Part shown: positions 24,537-36,318 of the stretch, piece after piece
Position numbering within the stretch: the stretch's first letter is position 1
How the letters are laid out: each line of letters begins with the position of its first letter
DNA from: Flammula alnicola
Lineage: Eukaryota; Basidiomycota; Agaricomycetes; Agaricales; Strophariaceae
DNA: 64,000 nucleotides
Reading direction: 5' to 3'
NCBI GenBank assembly: GCA_015499995.1
Contig: JADNRV010000005.1
Location: forward strand, 372,001 to 436,000
Translations under genes and position numbers: made by a program
The notes under the pieces: generated by a model
Seen by the model: the letters and a program-made list of their open reading frames with translations, nothing else
What the model was told of the DNA's origin: nothing
Database searches by the model: none

Positions 24537-25251
24537 GGGCACCCATTTTCACTTGCTGCATCTCGTCTAAGGATTGCTTACCTGACTCCAAGGTAATTTG
24601 GTGGTATTGGAGCTATTCTCCCTTCGACACGGTCTTATCCCTGTGCCTACTATCTTCCCTTATGACCTACTAACACAGCTCTCTTTGCATGGCTTTAATC
24701 TCTACTCATGTCATACGATCCCAGAAATATTATCCAAGTTTCCCTCCGCAGTACTAAACGTTTATGCTGACTGGGTTCCTCAGTTTTTACTGTATTTCTT
24801 TTCTCTCTGCGTCGCAAGCTTGAATCACCCTATAATTTCGAGCTCTTCTGCTAGACTTGTCTAATGCTCCGTGGTGCGATCATCGTACTCTAGCTACGCT
24901 TGACGCTAACGGCTCAACGTTCAACCCCTACAGGCTCGATTTTTTACTAAGGCTGCATACATTGGGGCCATGTCTCAGTATCGATGATGCAGAAAAACGG
25001 GGTGAAATCATGATCAATCGACCGTGCGCAACGGCTATGTCGATGTTCGATCCGGAAAAGGAGATGGTGGAGAAGCGACAAGAAGCGCCGCGTCAGACCG
25101 CAGAAACCTTGCGCGAAAGAAGCCACCAAAAAACCGTTCGTGGAGTCGGCCAGGCCGCACAAGTGCGAAACTTTTAATTTACCGCAACTGCGGCTTACCC
25201 ATCCACTTCGCTCGATCGGATCTGCTGTTCTTTTTTTACAATGTCTTTTAT
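24537..25251. other. Intergenic region
   Basis: About 0.7 kb. The ORFs at 24857-25177 and 25024-25305 have no recognisable domain and no supporting splice context. The right edge is the Rds1-like promoter. Confidence 0.45.
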
Positions 25252-25258
25252 TATAAAG
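25252..25258 (+). promoter_or_regulatory. TATA box of the Rds1-like gene
   Basis: TATAAAG lies 62 bp upstream of the ATG at 25314 and downstream of a T-rich tract. Confidence 0.6.
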
Positions 25259-25313
25259 TCGACCCTACTCTTCTCGCTTTCACTCATCTCGCATACCTCA
25301 CATAGCAGTCACG

Positions 25314-26620
25314 ATGAAGACATCGACCTTGCTTGTGACGCTATTATCCCTGCGGTCACTTGTCTCTGGTGCACCATTCTCGCCTTCAGGTGGTGAAAAC
25401 TGGGAACCATACTATCATCCAATAAGTGACTTCGACTTCCAGTCAATCGTATGCAATACTTTGGTTTCTTTCAAATACGATCGCTGATTGTTTTCTAACT
25501 GCATAGAACTTGGCACTCAATCAAGAATGGATAGAACTCGATCTATTCCACCATGGCCTTGCCAAATTCTCCGTCGAGGAGTTCGAGGCCGTCGGCCTCA
25601 ACGCTGAGGATCGCTTCCTTATACAATTCATGGCCGACCAAGAAGCGGGGCATGCCGAGCTCCTCACCAACATCCTAGGTGAAGGCGCTGCCAAGCAATG
25701 CACCTACCAGTATCCCTTCGAGACCGTCCGCGAGTTCGTTGATTTCTGCCAGAAGCTTACACGGTTCGGCGAATCAGGCGTCTACGGCTTCTTGGAGCAT
25801 CTCAACTCGCGCGATGCTGCTCAGCTCCTTCTGCAGTCCATCACCACTGAAGCACGCCAGCAAATGATTTTCCGCCAATTTGAAGGTCTATTTCCCATGC
25901 CTGTGTGGTTCGAAGCCGCGATCACCCAGTCTATGGCTTGGACTCTGCTCGCGCCCTACATCGTTTCGTGTCCTGCCGAGAACCCCCGCATCAAATGGCA
26001 AAATTTCCCTGCACTCAACATAAACGTAAGTTCCTGTCTATTTTTCCGCGTATTTTTTTTTACCTTCATTTTACGCAGAACAACCCAGATGCAACAGGCT
26101 ACTTTAACAACTCAGTAGTTGGCAACGACACTACTCCTGCTATCACACACAATCGCACGGTTCCCCTGTCCTACCCCGGTCGCGAAGTCTTCTTCACCTG
26201 GGAGTTGCCCGGAAAAACGGTCGGATATAACAACAGCTATACTACCAACACGACTGCTGGCGACCCTAAGGTGCGTGTCTCATTCTTCGTATCAAAACGT
26301 TGCGCTCAACTTGCCTATTTCGTAGTACGTTGCATGGATTTCGCAATTGAACACAACCTTCACCGATCTCATTAATATTAACGGTCAGAGTGGCATGACA
26401 TATCAACCCGGAGGAACCGTCTTTGGAGATTCAACTGCTCCCATTGTCAATGGCACAATGTACGCGCGGTTTCTTTCCCTTATTTCGTTCGATTTTAAAC
26501 TCATGAATGCTCGAAAGGTTTGTTGCCATTACTGATTCAAATCTCCCCATCACACCTTCTAATGTATCGTTGCTTAACCCGCACATTGTCGCTGGCCCTG
26601 CTCTCTACCAATCAGGCTGA
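25314..26620 (+). CDS. Secreted ferritin-like-domain protein (Rds1 / stress- or sexual-development type)
   Basis: Five exons: 25314-25448, 25507-26025, 26079-26270, 26326-26459, 26518-26620; 360 residues. It begins with a signal peptide (MKTSTLLVTLLSLRSLVSGA). The ferritin-like four-helix region includes LNQEWIELDLFHHGLAKFS, FMADQEAGHAELLTNILG and SITTEARQQMIFRQFEGLFP, with Glu/His pairs (EAGHAE, EARQQ) placed like metal ligands. The remainder (PGREVFFTWELPGKTVGYN, NGQSGMTYQPGGTVFGD) is typical of fungal Rds1-family proteins linked to stress response and sexual development. Several NxS/T sequons fit secretion. Biochemical activity is not established for the family. Confidence 0.88.
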
Positions 26621-27645
26621 GCGCACTTTTTCCGCGTGATGATTTGCCAATTTTCCAAACTTACTTTTACGTTCTCATTCTCGAAATAGACTCACGGAGG
26701 CTTGTTAAAAGAGTCATTCTATAAGCCAAATTAGATTTTCTTCCACCGTTTTAGTGTGAGATTCTGGGAATATTAATGCATATTTTTTCGGCCACTCCGA
26801 CCATGTTGGAATGGTTATTTATATAACCTATTTCTTCACTTCCTGGAGCGTGTGACGAATGGTTGTCGTAGTGTCTCTGCTACCGCAGGCTTCATACGGC
26901 CCTAAGGTTTAACTTGGTTATGCAGGAAAGTTGGGCCGCAGTCCTCTGCAGTCACGGGGAAGAGAAAAAGGAGGATTGTGCCGTTGCTTCTAATGGCAAG
27001 AAGCGTGGGAAATTAGGAAGTCAAACTTGTTGCCATTGTCGGCAGTTGGATAATTAGCGCCCACCATGACGCAATAAAGTACTTAATGATGTCGTGTCCT
27101 GTCGACAATGGCCATCACACCGATTTGTCTCATATTTCCCGATATCTATCGCTATCAAACAACGGCATGAATTGGCTTGCTAACGAGTTTACTAAGCGCC
27201 ATTCTCCGCACGGTTCGGATGCATCATTCAAATCTGCATCTGAGCAATAGGCTTGCCTAGCTTCGAGGAACCTTTCCGCAGAATTTTGGATATCATTAGC
27301 CAACAGTTCTAGGTCACTACACTCTTCTACCATAAATCCATGCCCATGACATCAAGGTCAAGATGTGACCTGCTTTCTCCCGGTCGACTCGCTTGAAGTA
27401 CTCGCTCGCTGCTTGATATCTCCGTTGGAAGTGTGGTGTTTCGACCGCAATGTATCGCCCAGAATGTTTTTGGTTCCGATGTGAATTAAAATTTCCTCCA
27501 AAACGGTGCGTGCACCTCCGGGTTTGAGCCAAAATTGACAGGTGATCAATTTATATCGAAGGCGGAAGGACTGTAGAATGCTCGTTGAAACGTAAATCCT
27601 CGGCGTAGACTTCAGCTCCTTCGAAGATATAACCGGAGGCAGCGA
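26621..27645. other. Intergenic region
   Basis: About 1 kb. Minus-strand ORFs at 27130-27333 and 27317-27532 overlap in different frames and could be relics of an exon pair, but I recognise no domain. Confidence 0.4.
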
Positions 27646-27653
27646 TATAAATA
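27646..27653 (+). promoter_or_regulatory. TATA box of the 27703 gene
   Basis: TATAAATA lies 57 bp upstream of the ATG at 27703, a near-consensus core promoter. Confidence 0.6.
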
Positions 27654-27702
27654 AGGGTTGTCTGAGTGCTCTTTCAACTACCCTTGTCTGCCTCCCGAAG
27701 TT

Positions 27703-28288
27703 ATGAGCGCCCAGAAAAACACACTCCAACTGAGCTCTTTGGTCCAATGGTCGCAGGATCACATACGAGATGTATTCGAATCATCGACTGACGAAGGATC
27801 CATGCGAGCGGTTGAAGAAACATTTGCGAAGAATCTCAATGCGACGGTCAACGGAAGACCGCTGGGATATGCAGAAATCAAGCAGATGGTGCTCATGATG
27901 CGCAAACAATCTGCTTGTGGGCTCAAAGTGCAGTGGCTACAGACTGTCCAAGTTCCTCATGACTCCAGCAATCGGGTAGGTGTCCAGTTTTGCAAACGTG
28001 AAAAAATTCTTTATTCCTTTGTAGGATGGCTCATTTGGAGGCATGTATATTATTCATGGTATTCAAAAAATCCTCCCCGGTCGTGATAAACCAACGGAAT
28101 TTTCCAGGCACAAAACCGTCACCGTCTCGTAAGCTTTTCTATTGCTCGCAAATATTAAATTCGCCTCTTGATCGACTCTCTACAGGATCGAATCCCAATC
28201 CACAGATCCTACTGTTGACACCCGAAGAATAGTCACCCTAGCCTTCGTGGCATCCGATCTCCAAGTAAATCGCGAAGCTGTTCTGTGA
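27703..28288 (+). CDS. Small protein of unknown function (possibly NTF2/SnoaL-like fold)
   Basis: Three exons, 27703-27975, 28025-28128 and 28186-28288, give 159 residues without a signal peptide. The introns have clean GTAGGT/TTTGTAG and GTAAGC/CTACAG borders, and a strong TATA box precedes the start, so the gene is probably real. The order of an N-terminal helical part (LVQWSQDHIRDVFESS) and later strand-rich segments (FGGMYIIHGIQKI, KTVTVSIES, RIVTLAFVASD) resembles small NTF2/SnoaL-type folds. That is only an impression from pattern; no motif proves it. Confidence 0.65.
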
Positions 28289-31200
28289 CTGTATTTTATT
28301 ATGCACCAAATCAGAAGTACTTACTATACGTCGCTTGACGGCACAGTCATTAATATATAATCATCATTGAGTGTGTACATTTCTAAGGAATTGATGTTCT
28401 GTCTCATTCGAGCTCGGAATGCAACGTTTATACGGCGTTTCTACGCAATATTACACACGGAGTGGGTAATCGACAATTACTGTATATGCAAGAACACAGG
28501 GCCAAGTGATCAGCGACACTCGAGTCTCGACCCACTAAGTATCAGGACGCGCCGGAGCGTTGACTTACCATGGAAAAGATAATAAATGGAGCAATCACCA
28601 GATTAATTTGTTCGTTTAGAAGCCCAATGCCACTGGTAAGACATAAATATGATTGACACAATATTAACAGTCACAATCGCAAATCATCCGAGTCGGTACA
28701 TGGAACAAGATTGGACTACCATTAGATCGATCGCGAGGGCGTGGAGGGCGCGGTAATCGAAAAGGAAGAGAACAACGACTACATAGGTCGCTGGACCTGA
28801 GATCCTGGAACAGTAGATAGGCTGAAAATAGGCATCCGAAGGCTTGCGGAGTCGAACTATAGCCCCAAATACCACATCCGCGAAGGGGCCCCATAATACC
28901 ATGATTTTGGAGGCCGAGTGAGAAAACCACCATGTGGCACTATATGGCACTGGCTAAATATTTTAACGATTTTGGAAATAGCCCTAGAAGTCAAAAGACG
29001 GTCGACATTGGATCAACGACAATCAAGCGCAGATAAAATCCACCCGCCGCGTCTTTCACACAGATGTGGCAATGCGATAAGGACACAAGATTTCGGATGA
29101 AATAACTGGCACAAGTGTCGCCACATACTTGAGGGATGGGAAGCAATGAGACTGGGAGGGTTCAAAGAGGAAGGTAATTACACTAGTGACTCTGGGACCG
29201 GGAGTTGTTTGAGCGGCCATCGCGAATGCTGGCTAGTTGATAATTCTGCAGGATATTTTTTCAGAGGGAAATCCACTTAGGGAATCCCCGTGCGGCGGAA
29301 TCCGTGCAATATGACATTGGCAGACGTCGTAAGGCTGTGGCAGCCTGGCAGGCCCTGAATCGGTGTGAAATATCTGGCTACGATGCAGGCCGCATGACCA
29401 CGCCCTGCCAGTGAGATTTGAGCCAGTACGGGTTTTGAAAAGAGATCGACAGTAGATCGACAGTACCAGTAAAGCTTGCCCACTTCAACAAGTTCGGTGT
29501 GAAAAGTCCAGGTCAAGATAATCACCACCAATTATATACACAAGGCACACATTTTATCCAGACAGATACGCGGGCTTCCTGATCCTCTCTGCTCAGTATA
29601 GGTTCCTTGAAGGATGAGCCCCAAAGATACAGAACCACTTCTAGACAAGAAAATTTGAGGAGGTAGCTAATTCAACAAGCCTACTTAGTGGCAAGCATTG
29701 CTGGTAGTTGATTGACCTGCTCAGTTAGCGAGTATTGTCGCAAGCACAGTTCGGTGTTATGGAGGTGCAACAGATAATTTTATAGCAGCTGAAAGCGAGT
29801 TTTGACTCAAAGAACTTGGGCAGGAGAGTGCGTGAAGATGCGCATGCAAATTGAAATATTGAAAGACGAATGACCGGTGACCCTTGGGTGACCCTGGAAT
29901 GAACCGTGGGGCGGCGAAGTCCCGCCTATCGCCGTCGGATATCAGCGGATATCCTGCCGGCGAAAGTCAACCGGTTCGGATGATGGCGCACGCCCTTTAA
30001 CCTTGTCGACCTCTTGAGCCTGGATGGGGACGGGCAAGTACGGTTGTGTTGATGGCCCATGACTAAGCTGTACAGCCACACGAAAAGGCGCCGCTTGCAC
30101 TCTTGTCGTCCTCTCTTCGTATTTGAGCTCTCTTTCAACCTCCCTTTGCCCTAATTCATGCCAAAAAACCCTCTGAAGATTGTAATACATGAAATAGTAA
30201 ATCTAACCAACTTTCAGAGGCAGTAACGCGAGGGAAGGCCTTTTTTGGCGCGCTAGCAGGCAGGATAATTATGGTCTGTCACATGTGTGACACCGTGTAG
30301 ACGTTACATTTGGATGTGGTCCGTAAGTACACCTTTTCGACCTGTAGCTAGGCTCCGTTTCCTCCAAGGTTTTGCAGGCATCCTCTTTGTTTAAATATCT
30401 ATCGATCCTTCGTGCGATATTTTAGAAATTGTGACGTTGAGCTGAAAATTTAAAAAATAACTTCTGACTATGTCATATTCTACCACATGTTTTACGAAGG
30501 ATCGCAAGCCAAGTTATTTTTGAAAGATTTTGCACCATAGTTGTGCCTATCCAGGTGGATATAGATGTCGAAAGATGTACCGGCAGATCCTTTAACGATT
30601 TTGGCAGGGAAGCCCTAGCAACTAACATGTACAAATAAAAATGCCTGTTAGAGGCGTTGCCCGTCCCCATGAGCCATACGTCTTGAAGCAGCGTCGGGTG
30701 CGGATTGGAACGTTCTACGGTAACACCGGGTTAAATCAGTATCACGATGTACGACTTGGACAACAGCACTGGCAGGCTGCTGTGCAGCCTGGAGCAGCGA
30801 GCTCGAACTTGCCAACGTCAGAAAGCGATTCGTTTCATCCTATCGGATCCTTTGCGATGCGAAGGGCCTCTCTAAGGAAACAACTTCAGAACCTCGAAAT
30901 TGCGTATAAATGTTAATTCTTTCTGAACATTGTTACTCGGCACGCAATTCGTAGCATCGGAACCTGGCAATTTGCTGGCAACAGGAAGTGCCTCTCTGCG
31001 TAAGAGAGGTTTTAACGTCCGAATAGACGTGCAACAAGTTGCGTTGCGCATATACTTCGGTTTCTATTTTGTGGCTGTTAAATTTGTCCTGCAGATGACA
31101 CGCTTAGAACACGAGCACATTAAGGGATCCTGGTCTCTGTGAGTCCTATTTTGCTCTTCGGAACCGCCATCATTAGTGCGCCTATTTACAACGTTATAGA

Positions 31201-31640
31201 CGCCGTTCGTCTGTCTTGAAATGAGGGTTGGGTTTCTCGAACGACTATCAGCCAAGAAGTCCACTTACCAAAAAATGAACCGATCTTTACCCGAGGTTAG
31301 TTCCAATTTCTGCTGTTTGCGCCACTCTTCTCGACTAAGTTAAGCCCGTCGTTGTGACAGCGTGATCTCTATGATTGGCGTTCCATATAGCACTCATGTT
31401 ACGCGGATAAATCTCCAGCTTTGAGGGTTAAAAAGGCACTGCAAACATGCTCTATCTTTGTCGCGTTTTGCTCCATAGTCCTGACCCTACACCAAGCTCG
31501 ACCCCACGCGACGCAGCGGACCTGCTGGCACAGTCCGAGAATCTGTTCATGTGAACACCACTGCAACTGGCACAACAGCTTTTCTCCGAACTTCAATCAT
31601 AGGAGGCACGAGCAGCAACCCGGTACTTGTACTAAAGAAG
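28289..31640. other. 3.4-kb region without recognisable genes
   Basis: No exon with family resemblance was found on either strand. Seen here: a perfect 11-bp tandem pair (29443-29464); a GGATATC...GATATCC inverted motif near 29936-29955; and a direct repeat TTAACGATTTTGG followed by CCCTAG at about 28963-28987 and again at about 30592-30616. The right end is the xylanase A promoter. It could be decayed transposon sequence, but no ends or coding remnants are visible. Confidence 0.45.
29443..29464. repeat. 11-bp direct tandem repeat, two copies
   Basis: The unit AGATCGACAGT occurs twice with no spacer and no mismatch. Confidence 0.8.
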
Positions 31641-31647
31641 TATAAAT
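31641..31647 (+). promoter_or_regulatory. TATA box of xylanase A
   Basis: TATAAAT lies 70 bp upstream of the ATG at 31711. Confidence 0.6.
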
Positions 31648-31710
31648 GTGGGGTTGGGCAAAGCCCTCCTTCAGCATTATAGCTTCTGGTGACCTCTTCA
31701 GAAGAAACCG

Positions 31711-33591
31711 ATGGTTTTCAAGCGCGCTTTCTCATTCACTAGTTCGCTTGCTCTTGTGCAGCTTGCGTCTGCGCAATCTGCGGCATGGGGACAATGTAAG
31801 CTTCTATTACCCTTTGACGTTAAGCATTCGCAGTCTCACTGATCCCTCTCTGATACACAGGCGGCGGTACCGGCTGGACAGGCCCAACGGTAGGTAACTC
31901 CTTTGCAATGTATTGATGATGTCGCTGACTCGTGGTGTATTGAAACCAGACCTGCGTTTCTGGCTACAGTTGCACCTTCAGCAACGCGTACTACTCTCAG
32001 TGTCTCCCTGTTAGTAGTTCTGCATTCCAAACTGTCTTGTAACATTGCCGATCATTTAATAAACAGGGTACTGCGAGTCCCACGTCGCAGCCAACATCAT
32101 CATCTTCAGGGGGATTACCTACTGCTACCTCTAGTGCTGGCCTTGCACTCCTTGCAAAAGCTGCCGGCAAAACATACTTTGGCTCCGCAACTGATAACCC
32201 GGAGTTGATCGACGCACCCTATGTCGCTATACTGAGCAACACAAGCGAGTTCATGCAAATTACACCTGTAAGTTTCAAGGCTCCTTGAATCGACCAGACC
32301 TCTTACCTTTATTTATCAGGGAAACAGCATGAAATGGGTGCGTTTTCAGTCCGATGCCAAAACAAGGGTGGCTGATCGTGTCTTCCGCCCAGGATGCGAC
32401 TGAACCTGAGCGTGGAACCTTTACCTTCTCTGGAGGAGACGTCGTCACTCAACTCGCTCAAAAGAACGGACAGTTGCTCCGAGGTCAAACATATCCTTGT
32501 TTTACGTGGCTCTCCTTATGTCTTACCATGATTGTTCGAAGGCCACAACTGTGTCTGGTACAACCAACTGCCAAGCTGGGTCACATCCGGTAATTTCGAT
32601 AACGCGACTCTCCAGTCTATTGTCGCGACGCACTGCAGTACTATCGTCAGTCACTATAAAGGACAAATGTGAGTGCATGCACCTCGTTTCTCAAGAAATC
32701 ACCCTAACTCCACGATTTTCAGCTGTACGCTATCGTTCTTCCAATTTCTTCCCCGTGACTGATTTACTCTCCTTCCTACAGACAGCTGGGATGTCATCAA
32801 TGGTATATTCATAAGCAGTATTAAAATTTAGCCGAATTTCTCAAGACGTGGTTTTCAGAGCCCTTCAACGATGACGGGACTTGGCGATCTGATGTATTCT
32901 ACAACACAATTGGCCCAGACTTCGTACCCATCGCCCTCCAAGCCGCACGGGCTGCTGACCCCAATGCCAAGCTCTATGTCAGTATTATGAGTTCGCCTTA
33001 TACGTTTACTTGGACATTGATTGCTTTTGTAGATAAATGACTACAACATCGAGTACAGCGGACCCAAGGCGACTGCTATGATTAATCTTGTAGCATCTCT
33101 CAAGGCGCAGGATATACCTGTCGATGGTATCGGACTCCAATGCCACTTCATCGTTGGCGAGGTTCCCATGGACCTCCAGACCGTCATGGAATCATTTACC
33201 GCCCTTGGTGTTGAGATTGCCGTGACCGAACTCGATATTCGGATGACTTTGCCTGCCACAGCTGCGCTCTATGAACAACAGAAGCAGGATTACCAGACGG
33301 TCATCACAGCGTGCAAGAACGTCGAAGGGTGCATCGGCATCACGATTTGGGACTACACGGACAAGGTTCGTTTGCTTTCAGCGTGTGCCACATTCCAAGA
33401 CTTCGCCTTACGATGATGTTCTAGTACTCCTGGGTCCCAAGCACTTTCTCTGGACAAGGTGCCGCTTGCCCGTGGGACCAGGTTAGTGATCTTGTTTTTT
33501 TAATTCCTTTGTGTTCTTTTCTGAGTTTGGTCTACAGAACTTGGTTAAGAAGCCTGCTTACGATGGAATTGTCGCTGCATTCCAATCTTAG
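31711..33591 (+). CDS. GH10 endo-1,4-beta-xylanase with N-terminal CBM1 (copy A)
   Basis: Secreted retaining xylanase that cuts internal beta-1,4 bonds of xylan. Thirteen exons: 31711-31795, 31861-31889, 31950-32009, 32067-32267, 32320-32337, 32393-32483, 32542-32668, 32723-32724, 32782-32802, 32859-32977, 33033-33365, 33425-33481, 33538-33591; 398 residues. Order: signal peptide (1-22), CBM1 ([15 protein letters not shown] onward, with paired Cys), Ser/Thr/Pro linker, GH10 barrel. The acid/base Glu is in SWDVINEPF (E212) and the nucleophile in VTELDIRM (E317). A 2-nt exon (CT) is needed to keep frame at Q-I-Y-S-W-D. Exon lengths from the 18-nt exon to the 57-nt exon are identical in copies B and C. 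Copy A alone has the cellulose-binding module. Confidence 0.95.
32723..32724 (+). other. 2-nt microexon (CT) in xylanase A
   Basis: The upstream exon ends CAAAT|GTGAGT, and the downstream exon starts AC AGC TGG. A single intron would break the frame before the catalytic SWDVINE motif. AG|CT|GT lies midway, leaving introns of 54 nt (with a CTAAC branch-like site) and 57 nt. AT+C and T+AC give Ile-Tyr, the residues expected here. Confidence 0.8.
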
Positions 33592-33993
33592 ATTTGATTG
33601 GCTGAAGCACCCGCTAGTGAGGCCTAACCGTAAAATGGCCTTTCACTGTATTACAGTCTGTAATATTGTGTATCTAAAAAGGAGGAAGATTTTTGGTTAC
33701 ATCTGAGCACTCGTGGTGCGCCCCAGAGGATGCATGGGATAGTCGGGGAGTTAGGGTGGAAATGGCATTAGGAGCCAGAGGAGTAGCGTACAAGACAGTA
33801 ATGTCCGACATAAGGCCTCGCCTCAGTGGACAATATGTAAGTAAATTGATTCCACAAAAAACAACAACAAAAAAACGGAGGGTGAAAGTTTCGGCATGTC
33901 GGCGCGTCAACAAATATATTCCCACAGTCTGTCCCTCAGCCAAGCAAGATTGCGCTTCGGCTAACAGTGCTGCTAACTTGAAACCCAACCAGA
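33592..33993. other. Intergenic region between xylanase A and VMA9
   Basis: 402 bp. It contains an A-rich patch near 33855-33880 and no feature I can name. A long open frame across it is a chance extension. Confidence 0.45.
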
Positions 33994-34318
33994 ATGGCGT
34001 CGCTCTTCCCTGTCCTTTTAGTATTCGTTATTACCGTTGCTTTAATGACAGCGGCAGCGCTGTTTGTGCCAAAGGGACCGCAACAAGTGTAAGTTTACAT
34101 AGTCATTATTGCCAGCTACGTATAAAGCTGAATGTAACCCAGGACAATTCGTACTGCGCTTATGCTGGCGCTAGCGTCGTGTTATCTCATGTGGATGGTG
34201 ACCTACATGGCCCAACTGCATCCCCTTATCGGTGCGCAACCCTTTGTGTCTATCCATATTACGAGTCTTACATGTATGCACCATCGCAGCGCCCACACGT
34301 ACGGCAGGGAAAGAGTAA
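33994..34318 (+). CDS. VMA9: V-type proton ATPase V0 subunit e
   Basis: Three exons, 33994-34088, 34143-34231 and 34290-34318, encode 70 residues, the usual size for this subunit. The protein has two hydrophobic helices: LFPVLLVFVITVALMTAAAL, and the segment after TIRTALMLALASCYLMW. The block ending YMAQLHPLI is the hallmark of subunit e (yeast Vma9, animal ATP6V0E). It is a membrane-sector component of the vacuolar proton pump. The gene lies in the short space between xylanase A and the convergent HEN1 gene, and has no functional link to either. Confidence 0.9.
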
Positions 34319-34506
34319 CTGGTCATTGCGATCAGTTTTCATGCAGGAGGGCGAGTATGTATACCACGTACGAACTATATTTTTCATGGAAATGCAGCAT
34401 GCTAATCTTTCTTACCCAGTTTTGTAGCATTCTACTTCATGGACAGTTTCCATTCTAATATATCATCCCATTGCATAAAACATACACACACGAAAAACCA
34501 TTACCC

Positions 34507-36318
34507 TCAAGTAGTCGTATCTCCACTTTCGTCTCCGTCCCAGCCAGCAGCTGAGCTCATGGAGCTTTGAGGAACATCATCCCAAGCACTTTCATGGTCA
34601 CCCCAACTTCCAATTCCGGCCCAACCAGATTTGGGCTTCGCGCCTGCCTCTTCGTTCACTAATGGTTTCCAACCCCTAGGTCTTTTTCCCCAGCCTACAC
34701 TGGTTCCGCCATCTGACTCGTCATCCCCATCGGCATCTGATGTATCCGCAGAAACGTCTCCTTCAGCCCCGGTGGACTCTCCGAAATCACTATCGTCCCA
34801 GCTCTCGTAAGGCCCTTCGCCAGGCGTCCAATCGGGCGGAATGTAGTCCACACTCATTTCACCTTCAGCAGGCCATAATTGCGATGGGCTAGCGACTCCT
34901 CCAATAAGTTCGACGCTCCAGTTGGTGCTTCGTCTCCCTATACCCTCCGCATCCGGTTTCAAGTTCAAGTCTGGGCTCTGCTCGATTGCGCGGACCAGCA
35001 TTTCAATCCAGCCTCCACACAAGATAGCAATCTCCTTCTCATACCACAGTTCCTCTACTCTCATGAACGCCTCTCGATACTCTTCCATTTTGGCTTTGAC
35101 ACAAGCAGCAATTTCTTCCAAGGGTCGGGGCTTCATAGAAGCGGGATGGGCATGATGTTCGTGAACAACGAGTGCTTCATGAGGTTGTCCGGCCAGTGCA
35201 AGTTCATGTATCTTCGCTCTTCCTCTCTCTTCTCTCGTCTTATTGTCCATTATATGCAATCTTCGGAATGTAGCAACCGACGAGGCGCCCTGAAGCTCGT
35301 CATCTCGTCCCCACGGATCCGCATTCAGCGCTCGTCCGATGCTGGTTTCCTCGACCTCGTAGCCCCACTCCTTCGCTGCCTCCTCACACCAGGTTGTGAA
35401 TTCCTCCCTCGTCCATTCGAATTTATGGTCGCTATGCCTGAAAATACGATCTGTGCGTCCAGTTGGGTCAGGGTATCCGTTCCTTGCAGACTTTGGGGCG
35501 TCTGGAGAAGTGAATCGAGCATTGAAGGTATAGGACGGCGTGGTTACAAGAAGGAACTTGGGGTGGTATACGCCTAGAAGCATAGGCGTGAATGCTGGAA
35601 AGATGTTGCTTGGCAAGTGCTCGATGCTGGCAATATAATGCATATTAGAAACTCAAACTCACAAAGGAGGAATCGTGATCATGCAAATTTTTGGAAACAT
35701 CCAACTCACACTTCTGTGCTGACGATACATTCGAAATCCACAAACTCATTGTTTATCACTTCCAAACCGCCTTTCCACACCTTAGCCAGCATGTCCTCCC
35801 ATCGCTGCACGCCGCTCGTATACGATCGATATCCAGGGCTCTCGGCTTCGACGGCTTCTTCCACCGGAGCGGTGCCTTCGACGGCGAAGGCCAGGTCCTC
35901 CGATGAGATGTCGAGTCCATGGACTTCGCGCATGTGCAGGTTGGGCACGTCGTCGTCGTTGTATGTTGGCGATGGGGGTACGGGTTCATTGGGATTTGAG
36001 GAGGTCGGGCTGGAGAAAGGCGAGAGGATCTCAGATGGGGGTGGCGTTAACCATGGCGCAGGCCGGCAGAGGGTCGCCAGAAGTTGGCCTTCGCCACACC
36101 CAACGTCCAGAACCTAGATATTGTGTCGACAAATGAGCGAGCAGTACATACGTAGCGTTGTTGTCATACAACACAATTTTCAGTTTTTCGATACGTACCT
36201 TGGTGATGTTCTCCTTGCGCAGAATATTGAGTATCCAAATCCGGCGCTGCAAGAAAAGCTCCGGGAAAAAGTTCACTCTGAGCTCCTCCTGGTTATCCGA
36301 TTCTTGGATGACGTCCAT
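34507..36318 (-). CDS. HEN1: Small-RNA 2'-O-methyltransferase, HEN1 family
   Basis: Three exons (coding order): 36318-36199, 36113-35710, 35626-34507; 547 residues. HEN1 enzymes methylate the 3'-terminal 2'-OH of small RNAs. Motifs: SAM-binding VLDVGCGEGQLLA at the start of exon 2; MREVHGLDISSEDL; the metal-binding EVIEHL, formed across the second intron; TPSYTFNARF; and FRHSDHKFEWTREEF. The catalytic domain fills the first 330 residues. The rest is a variable acidic, Gly/Ser/Trp-rich tail. The donor GTGAGT at 35709 was chosen because it rebuilds EVIEHL, whereas readthrough gives a stop. Its presence suggests methylated small RNAs in this fungus. Confidence 0.9.

Noticed and set aside
32669..32781. 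Single long intron in xylanase A instead of two introns plus a 2-nt exon
   Set aside because: Joining the outer borders gives ATA-CAG-CTG and destroys SWDVINE. The same frame problem and the same AG-NN-GT solution occur in both paralogues.
33693..34427. 244-aa plus-strand open frame
   Set aside because: It runs through both VMA9 introns in another frame. The spliced VMA9 reading explains the conserved sequence.
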